In this document: piece by piece, positions 34,757 through 47,210 of the stretch
Numbering within the stretch: position 1 is the stretch's first letter
Layout of the letters: every line of letters starts with the position of its first letter
Assembly (NCBI GenBank): GCA_032622095.1
Contig: CP136067.1
Span: 198,052,052-198,116,051 of the forward strand
DNA length: 64,000 bases
Direction: 5' to 3'
Source of the DNA: Siphonodentalium dalli
Taxonomy: Eukaryota; Mollusca; Scaphopoda; Gadilida; Siphonodentaliidae
The notes under the pieces: model-generated
Seen by the model: the letters and a program-made list of their open reading frames with translations, nothing else
The model's database searches: none
Told to the model about the DNA's origin: nothing
Position numbers and translations under genes: made by a program

Positions 34757-36280
34757 TTGCACACTTGCGGATTCAGAGGAAACTTATTTCGATTGATGCG
34801 CGAACTTCTGATCAATGTAACCTGTTCCATTCGTCAAAACAACGTTTTTTCTAGGTGGTTTGATGTGCGACAGGGAGCCAGGCAGGGGGGAATCCTCTCG
34901 CCTTTGTACTATATGATATACGTTGACGAGTTGATACATACCCTTGCAAACTCGCCGTTTGGCTTAAACATGCTGGGTGTAAATTGTACGTCTCCGACAC
35001 ATGCAGACGATATGGTTCTGTTGTCTCTCAGTAAATCTGGTTTATCAGCACTATGTGATATTTGCTACGATTACAGTAACAAATGGCGGTATCGATATAA
35101 CCCAAATAAATGCGCTGTAGTGGTATTTAATGAAACTAAATCCGAATTTTCGCATCAGGATCGACTTTGGAACCTTGGTACCTCAGATGTCAAAGAAACC
35201 ACTAACATAGCTCATTTGGGCATTTATTTTGATAAGTATGACTTTAATGGCATATTCACTGAGCATATATGCGAGAAGACTCGTAGCACGTTTATGATGC
35301 TCAACAACGCCGGCCTTTACCCGGGTGGTATGACCCCAACAAGTTGCTCGTTGATATATTCGTCGGTGGTCATACCTAAAGGGCTGTACGGGCCTGAACT
35401 TCTCTGGAATTTGAACCAAAAACACGTTGATCGCCTGGAACGAACACACAGATTCTGTTTAAAGTATTACCAGGGCCTTCACCGTCGTACAAAAACGGTT
35501 ATTGCGCAAGGATTAGTCGGAACCTCGTCTATGGTGTCACTTATCGAAAAACGTAAAATGTCATTCTTCGGTTCTTTGTGCAACTTAAAATCTTCTAAAA
35601 CTGTGAAACAAGTATTTCTCACGCGCTTATATAAATACATCGTTGATACTACATGCTCATCATCAAGTTACATGTCTGACATCATTGACACTCTTAACAA
35701 ATATGACCTGACCGAAGCTCTTGAGAACTACATCGAAAATTCAATATTCCCTAAGAAATCAACATGGAAATGTGCCATAATCGAATCATGGTCAAAAGTT
35801 AATAGAGAATATTGGGACATGAGCGTAAATGAGGATACTCGACTTGCTAGGTTCTCTGCCGTCCATCCAACGTTATGTATGTCCCGGCTATCGGAAAATT
35901 GTCGCATATATCCAGCCCATAAAAAATCATATCTACTTATTGCACGCCTTATTTGTATCCTGGAAACAAATGAGGAAACCTGCGTATTATGTGACAACAA
36001 ACATACAGATCTTGTAAAACATGCCTTAATTGAATGTTCTTCCATTTGCGACGATCGAAATACCTTTGAATTCGAGCTACTGAACTTGTTTGATGTAGAT
36101 ATTTATATGCAGTATGACAAACTGGATGTAGAATCCAAAACGCGCGTTCTACTAACAGGTCTACATGAAAATATATATTGTTCGCCCGAAGAAGAAAATA
36201 AACTAATAGACTTTTTTGTGAACAAAGCTGCATTCCTCTGGAGAGTATATGTTGATCGACTGACGCCTAGTCCTGACTAG
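34757..36280 (+). CDS. Non-LTR retrotransposon reverse transcriptase, 5'-truncated (frame open)
   Basis: The frame of 507 codons opens at a TTG, not an ATG, because the copy is cut at its 5' side inside the reverse-transcriptase domain. Visible parts are the thumb-proximal fingers and palm (GFRGNLFRLMRE, residues 5-16), the RQGGILSPL block (42-50), and the catalytic motif C as HADDM (82-86, with ADD aspartates present and His replacing the usual Tyr/Phe). WRYRYNPNKCAVVVF follows, and a C-terminal Cys-x2-Cys-x9-His-x4-Cys (409-427) is likely a nucleic-acid-binding knuckle. The apurinic endonuclease, palm motif A and any ORF1 are absent. The protein would copy its own RNA at a nicked target. 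No internal stop is seen, suggesting fairly recent insertion. The family looks like the Jockey/CR1-related group common in molluscs and cnidarians; exact clade is uncertain. Confidence 0.9.
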   Translation: MHTCGFRGNLFRLMRELLINVTCSIRQNNVFSRWFDVRQGARQGGILSPLYYMIYVDELIHTLANSPFGLNMLGVNCTSPTHADDMVLLSLSKSGLSALCDICYDYSNKWRYRYNPNKCAVVVFNETKSEFSHQDRLWNLGTSDVKETTNIAHLGIYFDKYDFNGIFTEHICEKTRSTFMMLNNAGLYPGGMTPTSCSLIYSSVVIPKGLYGPELLWNLNQKHVDRLERTHRFCLKYYQGLHRRTKTVIAQGLVGTSSMVSLIEKRKMSFFGSLCNLKSSKTVKQVFLTRLYKYIVDTTCSSSSYMSDIIDTLNKYDLTEALENYIENSIFPKKSTWKCAIIESWSKVNREYWDMSVNEDTRLARFSAVHPTLCMSRLSENCRIYPAHKKSYLLIARLICILETNEETCVLCDNKHTDLVKHALIECSSICDDRNTFEFELLNLFDVDIYMQYDKLDVESKTRVLLTGLHENIYCSPEEENKLIDFFVNKAAFLWRVYVDRLTPSPD

Positions 36281-36846
36281 GTCTCCCAAACCTTCATATA
36301 AAATATATCATAACATGCAGTTATATGCGTGTTCGTAATATCTGTGTATTGTTTTACCAGTAGGTACATTTGTCTGTATGTACGTCTGCCGTTTGTTTGT
36401 TTGTCTCGTATGCCTGCTTGTCTGACTGTCGTATGTATGTCTGTAAGTACGATATCGCTATATACATGAGCGGTGCTGGGGGGAATGGTCGGCTCCGAGT
36501 CGGTAAGACTGCACAAAGGCATTGGCGTTTGTGGGTCTTCCAGAGAGAGAGATCCCTGATTTGGGTCCAACTCCGGCTTGGTCGTCTCGGAGTATACTAT
36601 TCCTCTGTCTGTAAGTACGATATGGCTGTATAATGGAATGTCTACTTTATATAGTGCATGAGTGTGTATATGTGCATGTGTAGTTAGTTCATCATACATA
36701 TTGAGACATGTGTTGTTGATATGTTTGTAATCTTAAATTTCTTATACACTGTATTATGTACCAAATTGTGTTTGTTCTCATAATATTAACATTTATATAT
36801 GAATCTCCATACATGGAGGATAATAAAGATATATATATATATATAT
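34757..36846 (+). mobile_element. 5'-truncated LINE with 3' UTR
   Basis: The 3' UTR after TAG (36278-36280) is about 560 bp, with 'tgtctgtaagtacgatat' occurring twice (about 36439 and 36609). It ends in 'ggaggataataaagat' followed by (TA)n, a polyadenylation-like signal and tail. No clear target duplication was found. Confidence 0.75.
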
Positions 36847-38084
36847 TATCAAACAAACTGCTATCAAGAAATTTCAGGCCAGTCATAAACATGTCTTAAT
36901 CTTTCATGGATGCCGAAATGAGTAATTCTTGTCTGATATATGTTGCTGTTTTTCACGAGTTATAATTCATTTCGAAAAGTGGATTAGAGCCTGTCGATTT
37001 TATACTTGATTTTATACGTCATTTCTTAGAAACAGGGTCATCCAAAACAAAATAAAATATGCAGAATTATTTTATAGGATGATACCGGCTTGTTGAGATT
37101 TCTCTGATAATTTGAGAGCGAGCTCATGTGATAACAGTAATTCAATTGTGGTTGCAAATATTCATTATAGCGCCAAAAAATAATGCAGGTACAGCGTTGA
37201 AATTAAAAAGAGTGACCCCCCCCCCATATATATATATATATGTTTCTCAAGCCAAAGGTTGAACAAGCTCCTAACTGTCACAGGCTTGAATTATAACATT
37301 TTCGACCATAATCCATGATTGGGGGAGGGGCTGGTTCTCGAAAGCTTCCAATAACTAAGGGAGTTAATTGAATGTATCAGCCGGGATTATCTGGGCAAGA
37401 ATTACAATATAATGTTTTACTTAAATATTCCATTGTTGTAAATTTTTCGTATACATGTATAACTGTATAATACAAGCTAGGAAAGGTGACGTAGTTGGGA
37501 ACTCGTAGCTAGGCAACCCTTTCACCGAATGAAGACAAACAGTAACACCATGCATTCAAATTTAAAGCTGTATAATATGTTCATAATGATATGAATAGCA
37601 TAAATTGCTGCATATTAGATTAATCACTCGCAGAAAACAGACACGACAGACATGACTACGACATTTATAAAGCAGGGTGTCAGGACTCAGGGTGCTGCAT
37701 GCACACCCCCGTCGAGGAAATATACAATGGTGAATTCGGTAGCTTCTGGGATAATATAGCTCCCCGTGCATGTTGGGGGTCATAGCCCCCTGCGTTGGGG
37801 AAGAGGCCATCACTGGTATTAACATCAACAGAAGACTGACAATGATTTAAACAGAACGTCGACCATTTGAGTTATCGCGCGAATAATTATTTTAAGCGGC
37901 CTGACGACTTCGTCCCAGTCAACGGCTCTTCAGCGGTTCAGAGTTTAACTCACTGTGGTCAAACACAGTCGCAATGATTGGATTGTCAGTGGACACATAT
38001 TACACGGTGTGTATGATCCACGTAAACCGCCAAATACACGATATTTACAGAGATTACATGCATGTGTGTATCCACCATTGATTT
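36847..38084. other. No gene seen
   Basis: AT-rich DNA with a C8-9/(TA)n tract at about 37217-37241. No family recognised. Confidence 0.5.
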
Positions 38085-38475
38085 ATACAGCTCTATGTAA
38101 AACCCAATTGTCGTATTTTATTTATGTGAACTAATGTGTGTATGATGTTCATGTTTTGATCCCAAATAAAAACAGAACAAAAAAACAAACAAACAAACGC
38201 CTAAACAAATTCTAAAATATTCCTCTCTAATGACACCAACACCAGATGACAAAGCGCTCATGAATATAAGAATTGTTGCGATCCCGAAACACATTCCTTC
38301 CCTCACATGTCCATGGATGAACAAGAAAATGTCTCAAAATTAAAGTGGCATACGAAATTAACCATTAAAATTAAAGGAAGTCAGGAAATATGGCAATGAT
38401 TTCTTACCGCCCACCCGACTCTAATTTTCTTAGAAAGTTTCTCGTTGTCAGGTGACCATGATTCATTCAAAATGG
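38085..38475 (+). repeat. Helitron-tail variant joined to gene-like sequence, copy 1
   Basis: 'tatgtaaaacccaattgtcg' to 'gatgttcatg' matches Helitron tails (60560-60625). It then continues as 'ttttgatcccaaataaaaac' and non-Helitron DNA through 38475. The whole stretch recurs at 46806-47195. Confidence 0.7.
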
Positions 38476-38665
38476 CGTCGCCATAGTAACGATTTCTCCC
38501 AAAGTCCATGTGGAAATTAAAACTTATTTCTACCATAACACCTTTTGGATTTACCCTAATATCGTATAATTGATCTATGATGTTGGGGTGATAATTTACC
38601 AACATAACGAAAATTAAAGGGTTTGTGACATCGTCATAACAAAATTCAAATCGGATTTTCTCCAC
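38381..38665 (-). pseudogene. Possible exon fragment (unrecognised protein)
   Basis: A 94-codon minus-strand frame contains MVEISFNFHMDFG and AILNESWSPDNEKLSKKIRV, followed by GGGCG/GTAAGA, a good splice donor at about 38405. In the paralogous piece at about 47110-47200 the NESW-PDNE block is still readable but the donor is changed to GGGAATAA. I do not recognise the family. It may be part of a multi-exon gene on the minus strand, or a gene fragment carried by a Helitron variant. No acceptor-framed partner exon was found. Confidence 0.3.
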
Positions 38666-38903
38666 AAAAAATAAACGCTGTTACAAATTGTTTCGGTCAT
38701 GGCTACCGATTTATGCAATATATGTGCTTGGAAGCAGCCAAGGTCCTCTATTTCAATATGTGGTTATTTCTTTCTCAGGCCATAATTTACGGAGATCAAC
38801 CCTTAAGTTCTGCATTCATGGGCATCATGAATATGCCAGGCTACCACATCGTTTCGTCTATGTGGCATTAAAGATTTTGTTTGTTATGTATTTTGGAAAT
38901 TAA

Positions 38904-41900
38904 TCATTATAATCACCCACACACAACATGTAATATCACGACAAACTGGGACAACGTATAACAATGTAAATGATTTGTCCCCGGTATGTACAATACTGAC
39001 AGCTTTCTGTTTCTATCTAGCAGGAACATTCACACAATCGTAATGATACAAATGAAGTTTCTGCTGTTTAATATAAATAATGGTTGCAATCACAAAGGGG
39101 ACATTTTGGTGAAATTTCATACCACATTCTTCAAAATAAACTGTGTAATAGTCTAAAATACCAAATCCAAAGATTACAAATTTACCCGCTCAAAGAATAA
39201 ATAGTATTAATTATTAGATATAAGCCACAATCTGCATCCCAATCGAAATGCCAAGAACTGACGTCAGATAAATGTAAAAAATAGTTAATTTCTCCATATT
39301 CGTTCGCCATTGTGGCTGCCGTCTTGGGCAGAGCGTACCAAATTCCTCCCAAACATAGCATATTGTTATTACACCATACACATGTAAGAGTCACTATAAA
39401 TTCACAAGATAGTATTTAAAAAATTCAGATCATACTCAATTGGTGCCTATTCTGAAAAGAAATAACACGGGGCATTATGGACGCCATCATGTCTGGTATC
39501 TACTTAGCCACCATTTGTTGTAACAATATAGAGATCCAGGGGGGCTGGGAACACCGTAGAGTACAGGGGTAAACCTGTCTTCGGTAACATGGACAAAGGT
39601 GCGTAATAAACCTAGGTACACATTCCGAAGCGCCACACGGACAATTTTGAATGTCAAAATAAATATAGAATAAGTATAGAACGGCAGCGTACCAGTCAAA
39701 CCGTTCAGCTAGTTTAAATCATAGGGATAGTAATATCACGAGGGCCACACACCAAGCAATATCCACAAAAATGATACTATACACGAATTATTGTAAAACG
39801 TACACATAGACTTCCCTGATTGTACTATCGGGAAACATTCTTAATTGTAAACAAAAGTGTATGCTTATGCATTGGCTGTACTGCCAGATGATAAATTTAG
39901 TGCTGTAACACAGCTATGTTCATATCGTACATAATTGCACGAATTGTAATGCACTTACAATTAATAAGGGGTAACAACATTATGAATTGAGGACTGTTAC
40001 ATATAAAGGGCTGGACCCCGAAGTTCATTAGCAGTGTATGAAGGGATTAAACTGAAAAAATGACCCAAATATAATATGAATTGTATAGAGATAAGTGTAT
40101 ATAAAATGCATATGCATGCAAATGGAACGCTTTTTATAAGTGTTTTTTAGTATAGTTTGCAAACATTATACTGCTACAGTAAAGTTTACACAATAATATT
40201 TGTTATGTTTGATTGTCAGCATAGCTTGATAACATTAGGAGGCGTAAATTATATACTTTAAATGTTAAATGTTTACTAAGACCAAGCGCGAAAATAGGTA
40301 TTTAAAATGTTGGAAATCAGAAATAAATAGCCAGCAATTGAAGTCTTCAGGCGAGCGTCTCTGGTATATTAACGAACTTCACATACAGTACGTTTCATTA
40401 TTTCCATCATGTCTGGTATCTACTAAGCCACCATTTGTTCAAGATAACGTCTCTCGAATTACAAAAAACGTCGAAAATTAAGAATTTGTTTATCATTTTC
40501 AGCGTCGTATCTTCGGAGAACGTTTGTTAGTCATGAATGCAAACATAAACACTGTCTTGCCAGCAATTGATACCATATGTCGTTGATTAGTCGACGCCCT
40601 TACGTAACAATAGATCAATTTGACAGTGTCTTTGGCCTGTATATAACTAGGTGGATGTGGTGGTGGTGGTTAAGTAACAGTAAGTGAGTAAGTGGCAATG
40701 TAAGCTATATGAAAATTCATTGAAGCTGACACAAGGGCTGGATCTGGCATAAACGTTTCCATTGATGGACCACATGGACTAGATGTTGTCAATGAATTCG
40801 TTTATCGTAATTTGTGTCGAATTATTCTATAACGGCCGATAAAACACAACATCATGAAAGCGACACAGGCTATGTATGTACTGCGTTGTAAAGTCCGAAA
40901 AGTGTCCCTATATGCATGTGCATGTACCGTTATGACACTGAAACCTTTTTAATGACTCATTAAGCCAACGCTTTACGGTTGGGAAATGTGTGGAATCGAA
41001 AATCTAATGGACACGTGCATTTCAATAACGTATAGTATGTGGTGTAGTACTCCAAATTACATGGTATACGGCCGTTCCGCATATACCCGGAGTTGTCATT
41101 GTTGGATGAGATAAATGTTCATTTCTTCTTCAACGGATATGTTATTTGGAGCGACGGATACGATATATCGATACAATAGAAGAACTATTGATTGACAGGT
41201 TCATATACTCTGAAAAGCTCTTGCCAAAGTCACAGCCATTTTTCAGCTCTTTATTTCTACCATATCAGGAATAGGCTACCACGGAACGCTCTTTTCTGTT
41301 CTATGTCGTGCAAATGGTTGTTTTGTGTTTGGGACCCAAACACCGTATTAACAGTTTTATTTTTCATTACTTCAATGCGTCTTTTTTGGGTTACATAATG
41401 CTTGTAGAAAGGTAGATCAGGTATTTATCGACCTATTTCAATACTGAAAAACACGTCAAAAGCGAATAATATTATGTGTATTTTGGACCGCAAACCACCT
41501 TGTGGCTTTTAAATACCACATGTTCATGTTTGGCGTTGAATCGTGTGACACGACCAACGCAGTGCGCAATACAAGAAACTAATAATGTAGTGGGGTCGCC
41601 GATAAATTAAAATAATTGCACTAAGTTACTTCTTATCTCGCTAACATTATAAATGAATACCTTTTCTACTTGGTAGAATAAAGAAGTAATTGCTTTACTT
41701 TGAAATATGGTATGTTTTGAAATCTGATAGCAAAGATCAAATGCTCCTCTATACCAACTGCCATATAATTACCGAGAACCGGTTTGGGGCCGATATGCAT
41801 TCAGGGAAGTACACAATTAATGTTGTGGTTAAATGCTACCGTTGACATGCCCTCAATAGTATAGTATAGCGATTAATAAAGCACACCTTGGCATTCTAAA

Positions 41901-42287
41901 TAACATTTGGTTAATTTTATTTAGTCAACCGTTTTTAGTTAGATGTTGACCATTATCCTGTCGAAGTTTAGTCAATTTCCCGCCGTAGACCCGGGTGTCA
42001 ATTCATATAACGTGTTATTATAACTAAACAAATTTATAAGCAATTTTAATTTTTGAAACAGTGCAAATCTTTTGGGATTGTGTGGGATTCGAACCCCGGC
42101 CCGTTTTTTCTTTCTACAAATAGGCGCATTGTGTGTTGTATAGTCCCAGACTGTTTCGTAGACGTAAATATAACATGCTACTGTGCCATATCTCCTATGG
42201 TTATAAACAAATTTAGTTATTTTTTTAAACCAATCAAATGGTAACGAACACCAGCACGTGGTAGTTTTCAACAATGAGATTAGTGTT
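38904..42287. other. Mostly unique AT-rich DNA, no gene
   Basis: The only structure seen is a 36-bp direct repeat, 'ccatcatgtctggtatctac' plus 'tWagccaccatttgtt', at 39484-39519 and 40404-40439, separated by 884 bp. Confidence 0.5.
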
Positions 42288-42291
42288 TTAA

Positions 42292-42743
42292 CCCTTTACC
42301 CAACAAAACGCCCAGAAAAATAGCCCAAATGAAGCTGCAACAGCCTAAATTATCTTGGGTCTGTCTCAATAGAACCATGCAAATATGGATATCATTGGAA
42401 CCGGCTCATTGACAACATTGTGATAGTTACAGTTATGCCATGTGCCAATGCATTCTCTTATATATGCGAGTCGAACATATGTCGCCTCGCATATATAAGA
42501 GAATGCATTGGCCTAAACACAATTAACTTTTTACCATTTTTTTCTTACATTCTTTAACAATTTTTTAATTTTGTTTTACATTTTTTAACAATTTTTATAA
42601 TATTTTTCTACATTCTTTGACACTTTTATTATTTTTAATATGTGTTAAGCCAATGCATTCTCTTATATATGCGAGGCGACCTATGGTCGACTCGCATATA
42701 TAAGAGAATGCATTGGCACAGGGCCGTTTTGTTGGGTAAAGGG
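42292..42743 (+). mobile_element. piggyBac-type MITE with two hairpins, copy 2
   Basis: TTAA (42288-42291) precedes CCCTTTACCCAACA and TGTTGGGTAAAGGG precedes TTAA (42744-42747), so ends and target duplication are intact. Hairpins lie at 42444-42512 and 42649-42717, in inverted orientation to each other. The spacer between them is AT-rich. No transposase is present. This is the cleanest copy in the window. Confidence 0.93.
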
Positions 42744-43329
42744 TTAACCGATCTGGGATATGTTAAAATATTCATTATATTGTTCGCGTACTCTCGTTTA
42801 TAATTCTCAAATAAGCGTTCCTTAATGTTTCGCGTTCCTTAATGTTTCGCGTTCCTTACTGTTTCGCGTTCCTTAATATTTCGCATGTCTCAAGAGGTCA
42901 CAGATCGAGGAGTCCTATACGCGACAGTAATACGATTCTTCCAACTTTATATTTTCAAACTTCCAAGGTTTTCCAGTTTGCTGTTTTTCGATTTGACCAC
43001 AGGAGCTTGTAAGTTGATCAATAACTGCCTTAATTAGGCTAATTAACAATTTTTGGCGCAGCCTTATAAGATCACACAAGGAATGAAACGTGCGAAAATA
43101 GATGACATGTTTACAACCGTCCGATTCCAACAAAAATAAGTGTATCAGACAAAACCGTTGCATATTTCAGTACATGAGATGTTACAGTGAATGAAGGAAG
43201 ATGTAATTGCTGTCTGTTATCGTCTTCTTCGACGTATTTCAGCACTTATCTGTCAAACCATAAAACCATAAAACTGCATTTTTCGCCGGCAAGTCACGAT
43301 CGGATGAAGCAGTAATGTACTCTAATTTC

Positions 43330-43735
43330 TTGTACATTGACGGAACAGGAATCGGAGACGGATCATAAATATCATAAAAATGTTTTTCCTTTGTTATGTT
43401 AACAAAAGCAAAAAAAGTTACAGAACCTGGCTTTTGTTTAGATCCGGATAGGGTAAACATAATGAGCATTATTTGTTAATGTTTTCCTGATATGGAAATA
43501 CTAAAGAGCGTTTATATCATTTTTGTGTGATTAACCAATAGAATTGCGCTGCGTTATGAACACAGAGGAAAAAGTTCTGTAACAAGAGCAGGCTCTTGTT
43601 TACGTCTCGACGACAATATACTATTTACGCGCTGATTATGTTTGGCATATGAGCGGAACTGTATAATTGTTTGTGTTCCTTCTGTTGATTGCGAGTTGAA
43701 CAAATATGAGTATTTCTGCAACGAACGCCGCCCGT
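43330..43735 (+). repeat. Unclassified interspersed repeat K, copy 1
   Basis: Text such as 'gttatgttaacaaaagc', 'cctgatatggaaatactaaa', 'gagcgtttat' and terminal 'cgcccgtgcctttaa' aligns with 62244-62728. A shorter piece lies near 50030-50100 ('ccatccgtgcctttaa'). Family unknown. Confidence 0.6.
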
Positions 43736-43762
43736 GCCTTTAACAAATACTGGTCACAGTGT

Positions 43763-44762
43763 GCAATAAAATATAGTTTTGTCTGAGATACAGAAAGACA
43801 CAGTCAGTATCACATGACTTTTCATGATTCTCCAATACTGATATCCGGCAATGGTACATCTGCCCGATACAGAGAATTTCTTACATTCCTTTTTAGAGCA
43901 GTCTCATGGCCTAACATAAACAGAATAACCTCTCGCTCTGTGTCGGGCACATGTAGCTGATACATAACAGTAATTCTGTTAAACTGCGTCTAATTGGCCA
44001 TCATAGCAATATGAACAGAGGAGCACATGGACATATATTTAACACATCTGTATCTTCATGAAGATATGATAACTAGGTGTCCTCAGAATCTTAGCCTAAC
44101 CCACTAGATTCAGTTTTACATACAGAGAATTTCTTTCATTTAGTTGGAACAGACTCATCGCCTAACATAAACAACTCAAAATATCGCTCTTTGTCGGGCA
44201 CATGTAGCTGATTACTGCATAGCAACATGTTTTTTAAACTGAGAATAAATAGCCAGCATAGATGTATAGCATGACGAAGAGAGGAGGGCTGGACATTTCT
44301 TTAAACGTATGTATCTTCATGGTGCTATGATAACCAGGTATCCTCAAAACTTAGTCTAACCCACTATTTTGATTAACACATCTCTATGTAGGACCCAATT
44401 GTCGTCTTTTATTTTTGCGAACTGATGTGTTTATAATCAAACTCTTAAAAAACTGTCAATTCCAACCACGTCGACTGTACGATTTAAACAAATGATAAAT
44501 TAGTATGCGCTTTTGTAAATAAACAAACACTTCTTTATTGGTTGGTCGAATTTGTCGCGATAAACAACATGACAACCACTCCAACAAAGTAAGCCACTAC
44601 TCATAATCCATTTTGTAATAGTAATGTTTTGTGATGCTATATGTACAATGTATGAGAATATGTGTAACACTTTGAAGAAGGGTATCCTTTGTTCACACAC
44701 AATGTCAACATCAGAGGGTTTCACATCTATTTAACTTGGGCAACACCGGGTAACCCTGCTAG
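43763..44762 (+). mobile_element. 5'-truncated Helitron-like element with intact CTAG terminus
   Basis: Tail landmarks of the 53.3/58.3 kb elements are present: 'cacatgacttttca', 'gggcacatgtagctgat' (twice, about 43950 and 44200), 'cccaattgtcgtctttta' and 'cactttgaagaag'. The terminal GGGCAACACCGGGTAACCC is followed by TGCTAG. A GC-GGG-TAA-CCC-GC style hairpin precedes the CTAG end. Confidence 0.8.
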
Positions 44763-45785
44763 TCTATACTATATATTTTGAGACTTCGTATATATGTGTG
44801 TGTGTGTGTGTGTGTGTACTTCATAGAATCCAAAACGCGTGTACATATTGAGCTCAAACTTCCTATGTAAGTGTCAAATCCTACCGACACGACCGTGGTC
44901 GCGGTTTAGAGAAGCTCAGAGCACCCGTTCTCCAATCTCAAATCACCGCAAAGGCACGGCGTGGGTTAATCAAGTGATTATTTAATGAGCGTTTGTTTTT
45001 GACGCATCTCTATAAAGAGCGTCTGTTTGCCATTCAACGTTATTTGCATCTGCAGAGAGATATACGGAACATACATTAAATTTAAAAAACATTTGTTTCT
45101 GACCAACCCTGCGAGCACGGATGGCGCGCTTTGTTTTTACAGTATATAGTTATATACCGAAATCATCCCAGATAATCACGAATATAGCATCAGATTTCTC
45201 CCCAGATATACCATTATAAAGCTACTTGAATCTGCCAATCTACGGGAAATTCCAGGGAATGCCGATTGAGCTCAAACTTGCTACCCACGGGAAGTGTCAT
45301 ATATATGAGTGTGTCCTTTGTAGACTCGAACCGATTGAGCTCAAACTTGCTAAATAAGAAAATAGCCCCAAGCCGTAAATATCAACAACAACGATATTAC
45401 TAAATACACGTTTTCGGCAATGTGAGAGTTTTCGGGGAGCCGTGATGCCAACAACAACGACCCGAAGCCCTGAATGCCAACAACAGATTCAATGCAATGT
45501 TATCTATTAAGCACAGAGATTTCACGACATTACGACGGGTACGGCAGACTCAAAATATTATGCAGACAGATTTCCCGACGGGAAGCGTTTGTTTTAAATT
45601 CAATGCAATGTTATCGTAGAGAGATATCACGAAACAACGAATGCGTTGTCTGTCGTTCCTAGGAAGGGGGGATTTCTACGGGTAAATTTTTCCGCCAGAA
45701 ACAAAAAAAATTAATTAAAACAATTTACAATTTAATTAAAACAATTTAAAATTTGAATGCCGCCAGTGGCGGGCTAACCTGCTAG
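44763..45785 (+). mobile_element. Second Helitron family, non-autonomous
   Basis: It begins TCTATACTATATATTTTGAG directly at the CTAG end of the previous element. It has a (GT)n at 44799-44818 and repeated 'attgagctcaaacttSct' (about 44848, 45267 and 45338). It ends GCCGCCAGTGGCGGGC then taacctgCTAG, followed by host T. CCGCC-agt-GGCGG is the 3' hairpin. TC...hairpin...CTAG/T is the Helitron end structure. Short frames inside are not recognised. Confidence 0.75.
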
Positions 45786-45786
45786 T

Positions 45787-46500
45787 ACTATATATATGGA
45801 GTGCCGGAGGTGACTCCATTTTTGTTTATAAACTCGTTCCCACGAGACACTAAATTTTTGTAACGAGATACCAAGTCGTAGGAACGAGATACTAAGTCGT
45901 GGTAACGAGACTCCAAGTCATGGGTACGAGATAACAAGTCATGGGAACGAGATACCAAGTCGTGGGAACAAGATACTAAGTTGTGGGTGTGAACTCGATA
46001 CCAAGTTGTTGCAACTCGATACGAAGTCGTCGAAACGAGATGCCAGCTCGTGGTAAACAGACACCAAGTCGTCGGAACGAAACACCAAGTCGTTGGAACG
46101 AGATACCAAGTCGTGAAAACGAGACAAAAAGTCGTGCTAACGAGAATCTCCATGTAACTTTCTGTTCACATCATCCTTGTGTTATTTTTGTTTTTGTTTT
46201 GTTTTGTTTTGCGAAACCTCCCTATTATGTTGCCAATGTTTCCAGAAATCCACACGTCATATGTTGTTGTGTTGGTGAAGATCCATCGGTCAATTATTCT
46301 TCAAATACAATCAACAAGACACTACATGTATTCCCCTCCAGCAATGGTTGGTGTGGATTCCACACAGGTCACGTGATGCGTTTGCGGTTAACAAGTTGAC
46401 ATTCCCAGACATAAATCAATTTACACACCTATTACTAAGCTATATTTAACAGACACAGCCAAAATCAATATTGTGCTTTCAATTGTGTTGATCGAGACAC
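45787..46500 (+). repeat. Element with 21-bp minisatellite, copy 1
   Basis: A head 'ggagtgccggaggtgac' and 'tataaactcgttcccacgag' is followed by about 14 degenerate 21-bp units (gaacgagataccaagtcgtg, 45840-46143). A tail follows with 'aactttctgttcacatc', 'tttgcgaaacctccc' and 'aatattgtgctttcaattgtg'. The same head, array and tail occur at 50125-51045. The minus-strand heptapeptide SRSHDLV pattern is a reading of the 21-bp unit. Confidence 0.8.
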
Positions 46501-46592
46501 GTATGATACTTCAAAACAAATCGTTACAAACTCCACTGTGAATAGATTTCAGCTAATGATGTGTTAACTATATTAGTCTCCAGTAACTATGG

Positions 46593-47210
46593 CAAACTGA
46601 TACAAGTCTTAACACACACAACTTAGAATCTCGCGCTGCATGCGTCGGGCATATGTAGCTGATCAATATAGCAACACGTATACAACGTTTAGCCAGTGTA
46701 GCATCATCAACATAGGAGCACTTGGGCATTTATATAAAACAGATGTATATTCATGGAGATATGATAGCCAGGTATCCTCAAAATCTTAGTCTAACCCACT
46801 ATATTTATATACAGCTCTATGTAAAACCCAATTGTCGTCTTTTATTTTTGTAAACTAATGTGTGTATGATGTTTATGTTTTTATCCCAAATAAAAAACGA
46901 AAACAAAAACAAAACAAACGTCAAATGCAACAACGTACAATTAAAATGTTTAATGACACCAAAACTAGATGTCAAAGCGCTCATAATATCAGAATTATTG
47001 TGATCCGGAATGCGTTCCTTCTTACACATGTCCATGGATGAACAAGAACATGTCTCACAATTAAAGTGACATACACAATTAACAATTATAACAAAAGAAG
47101 TAAGGAGATATGGCAATGATTTATTCCCTCCCGTCCGACACTAATTTTCTTATAAAGCTTTCGTTGTCAGATGGCCATGATTCATTCAAAATGACCACAC
47201 CTATTCAACA
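46593..47210 (+). repeat. Helitron-tail variant joined to gene-like sequence, copy 2
   Basis: The Helitron tail part (46600-46830) most resembles the tail of the swollen element at 27.4 kb ('gtagcatcatcaacatagga'). It is followed by the same non-Helitron segment as at 38150-38475, including the decayed exon-like block. Confidence 0.65.

Noticed and set aside
42075-42110. tRNA-like B box on the minus strand (GGGGTTCGAATCCC)
   Set aside because: A good T-arm is visible, but no A box, acceptor stem or anticodon arm lies at the right distance. It may be a SINE or tRNA relic.
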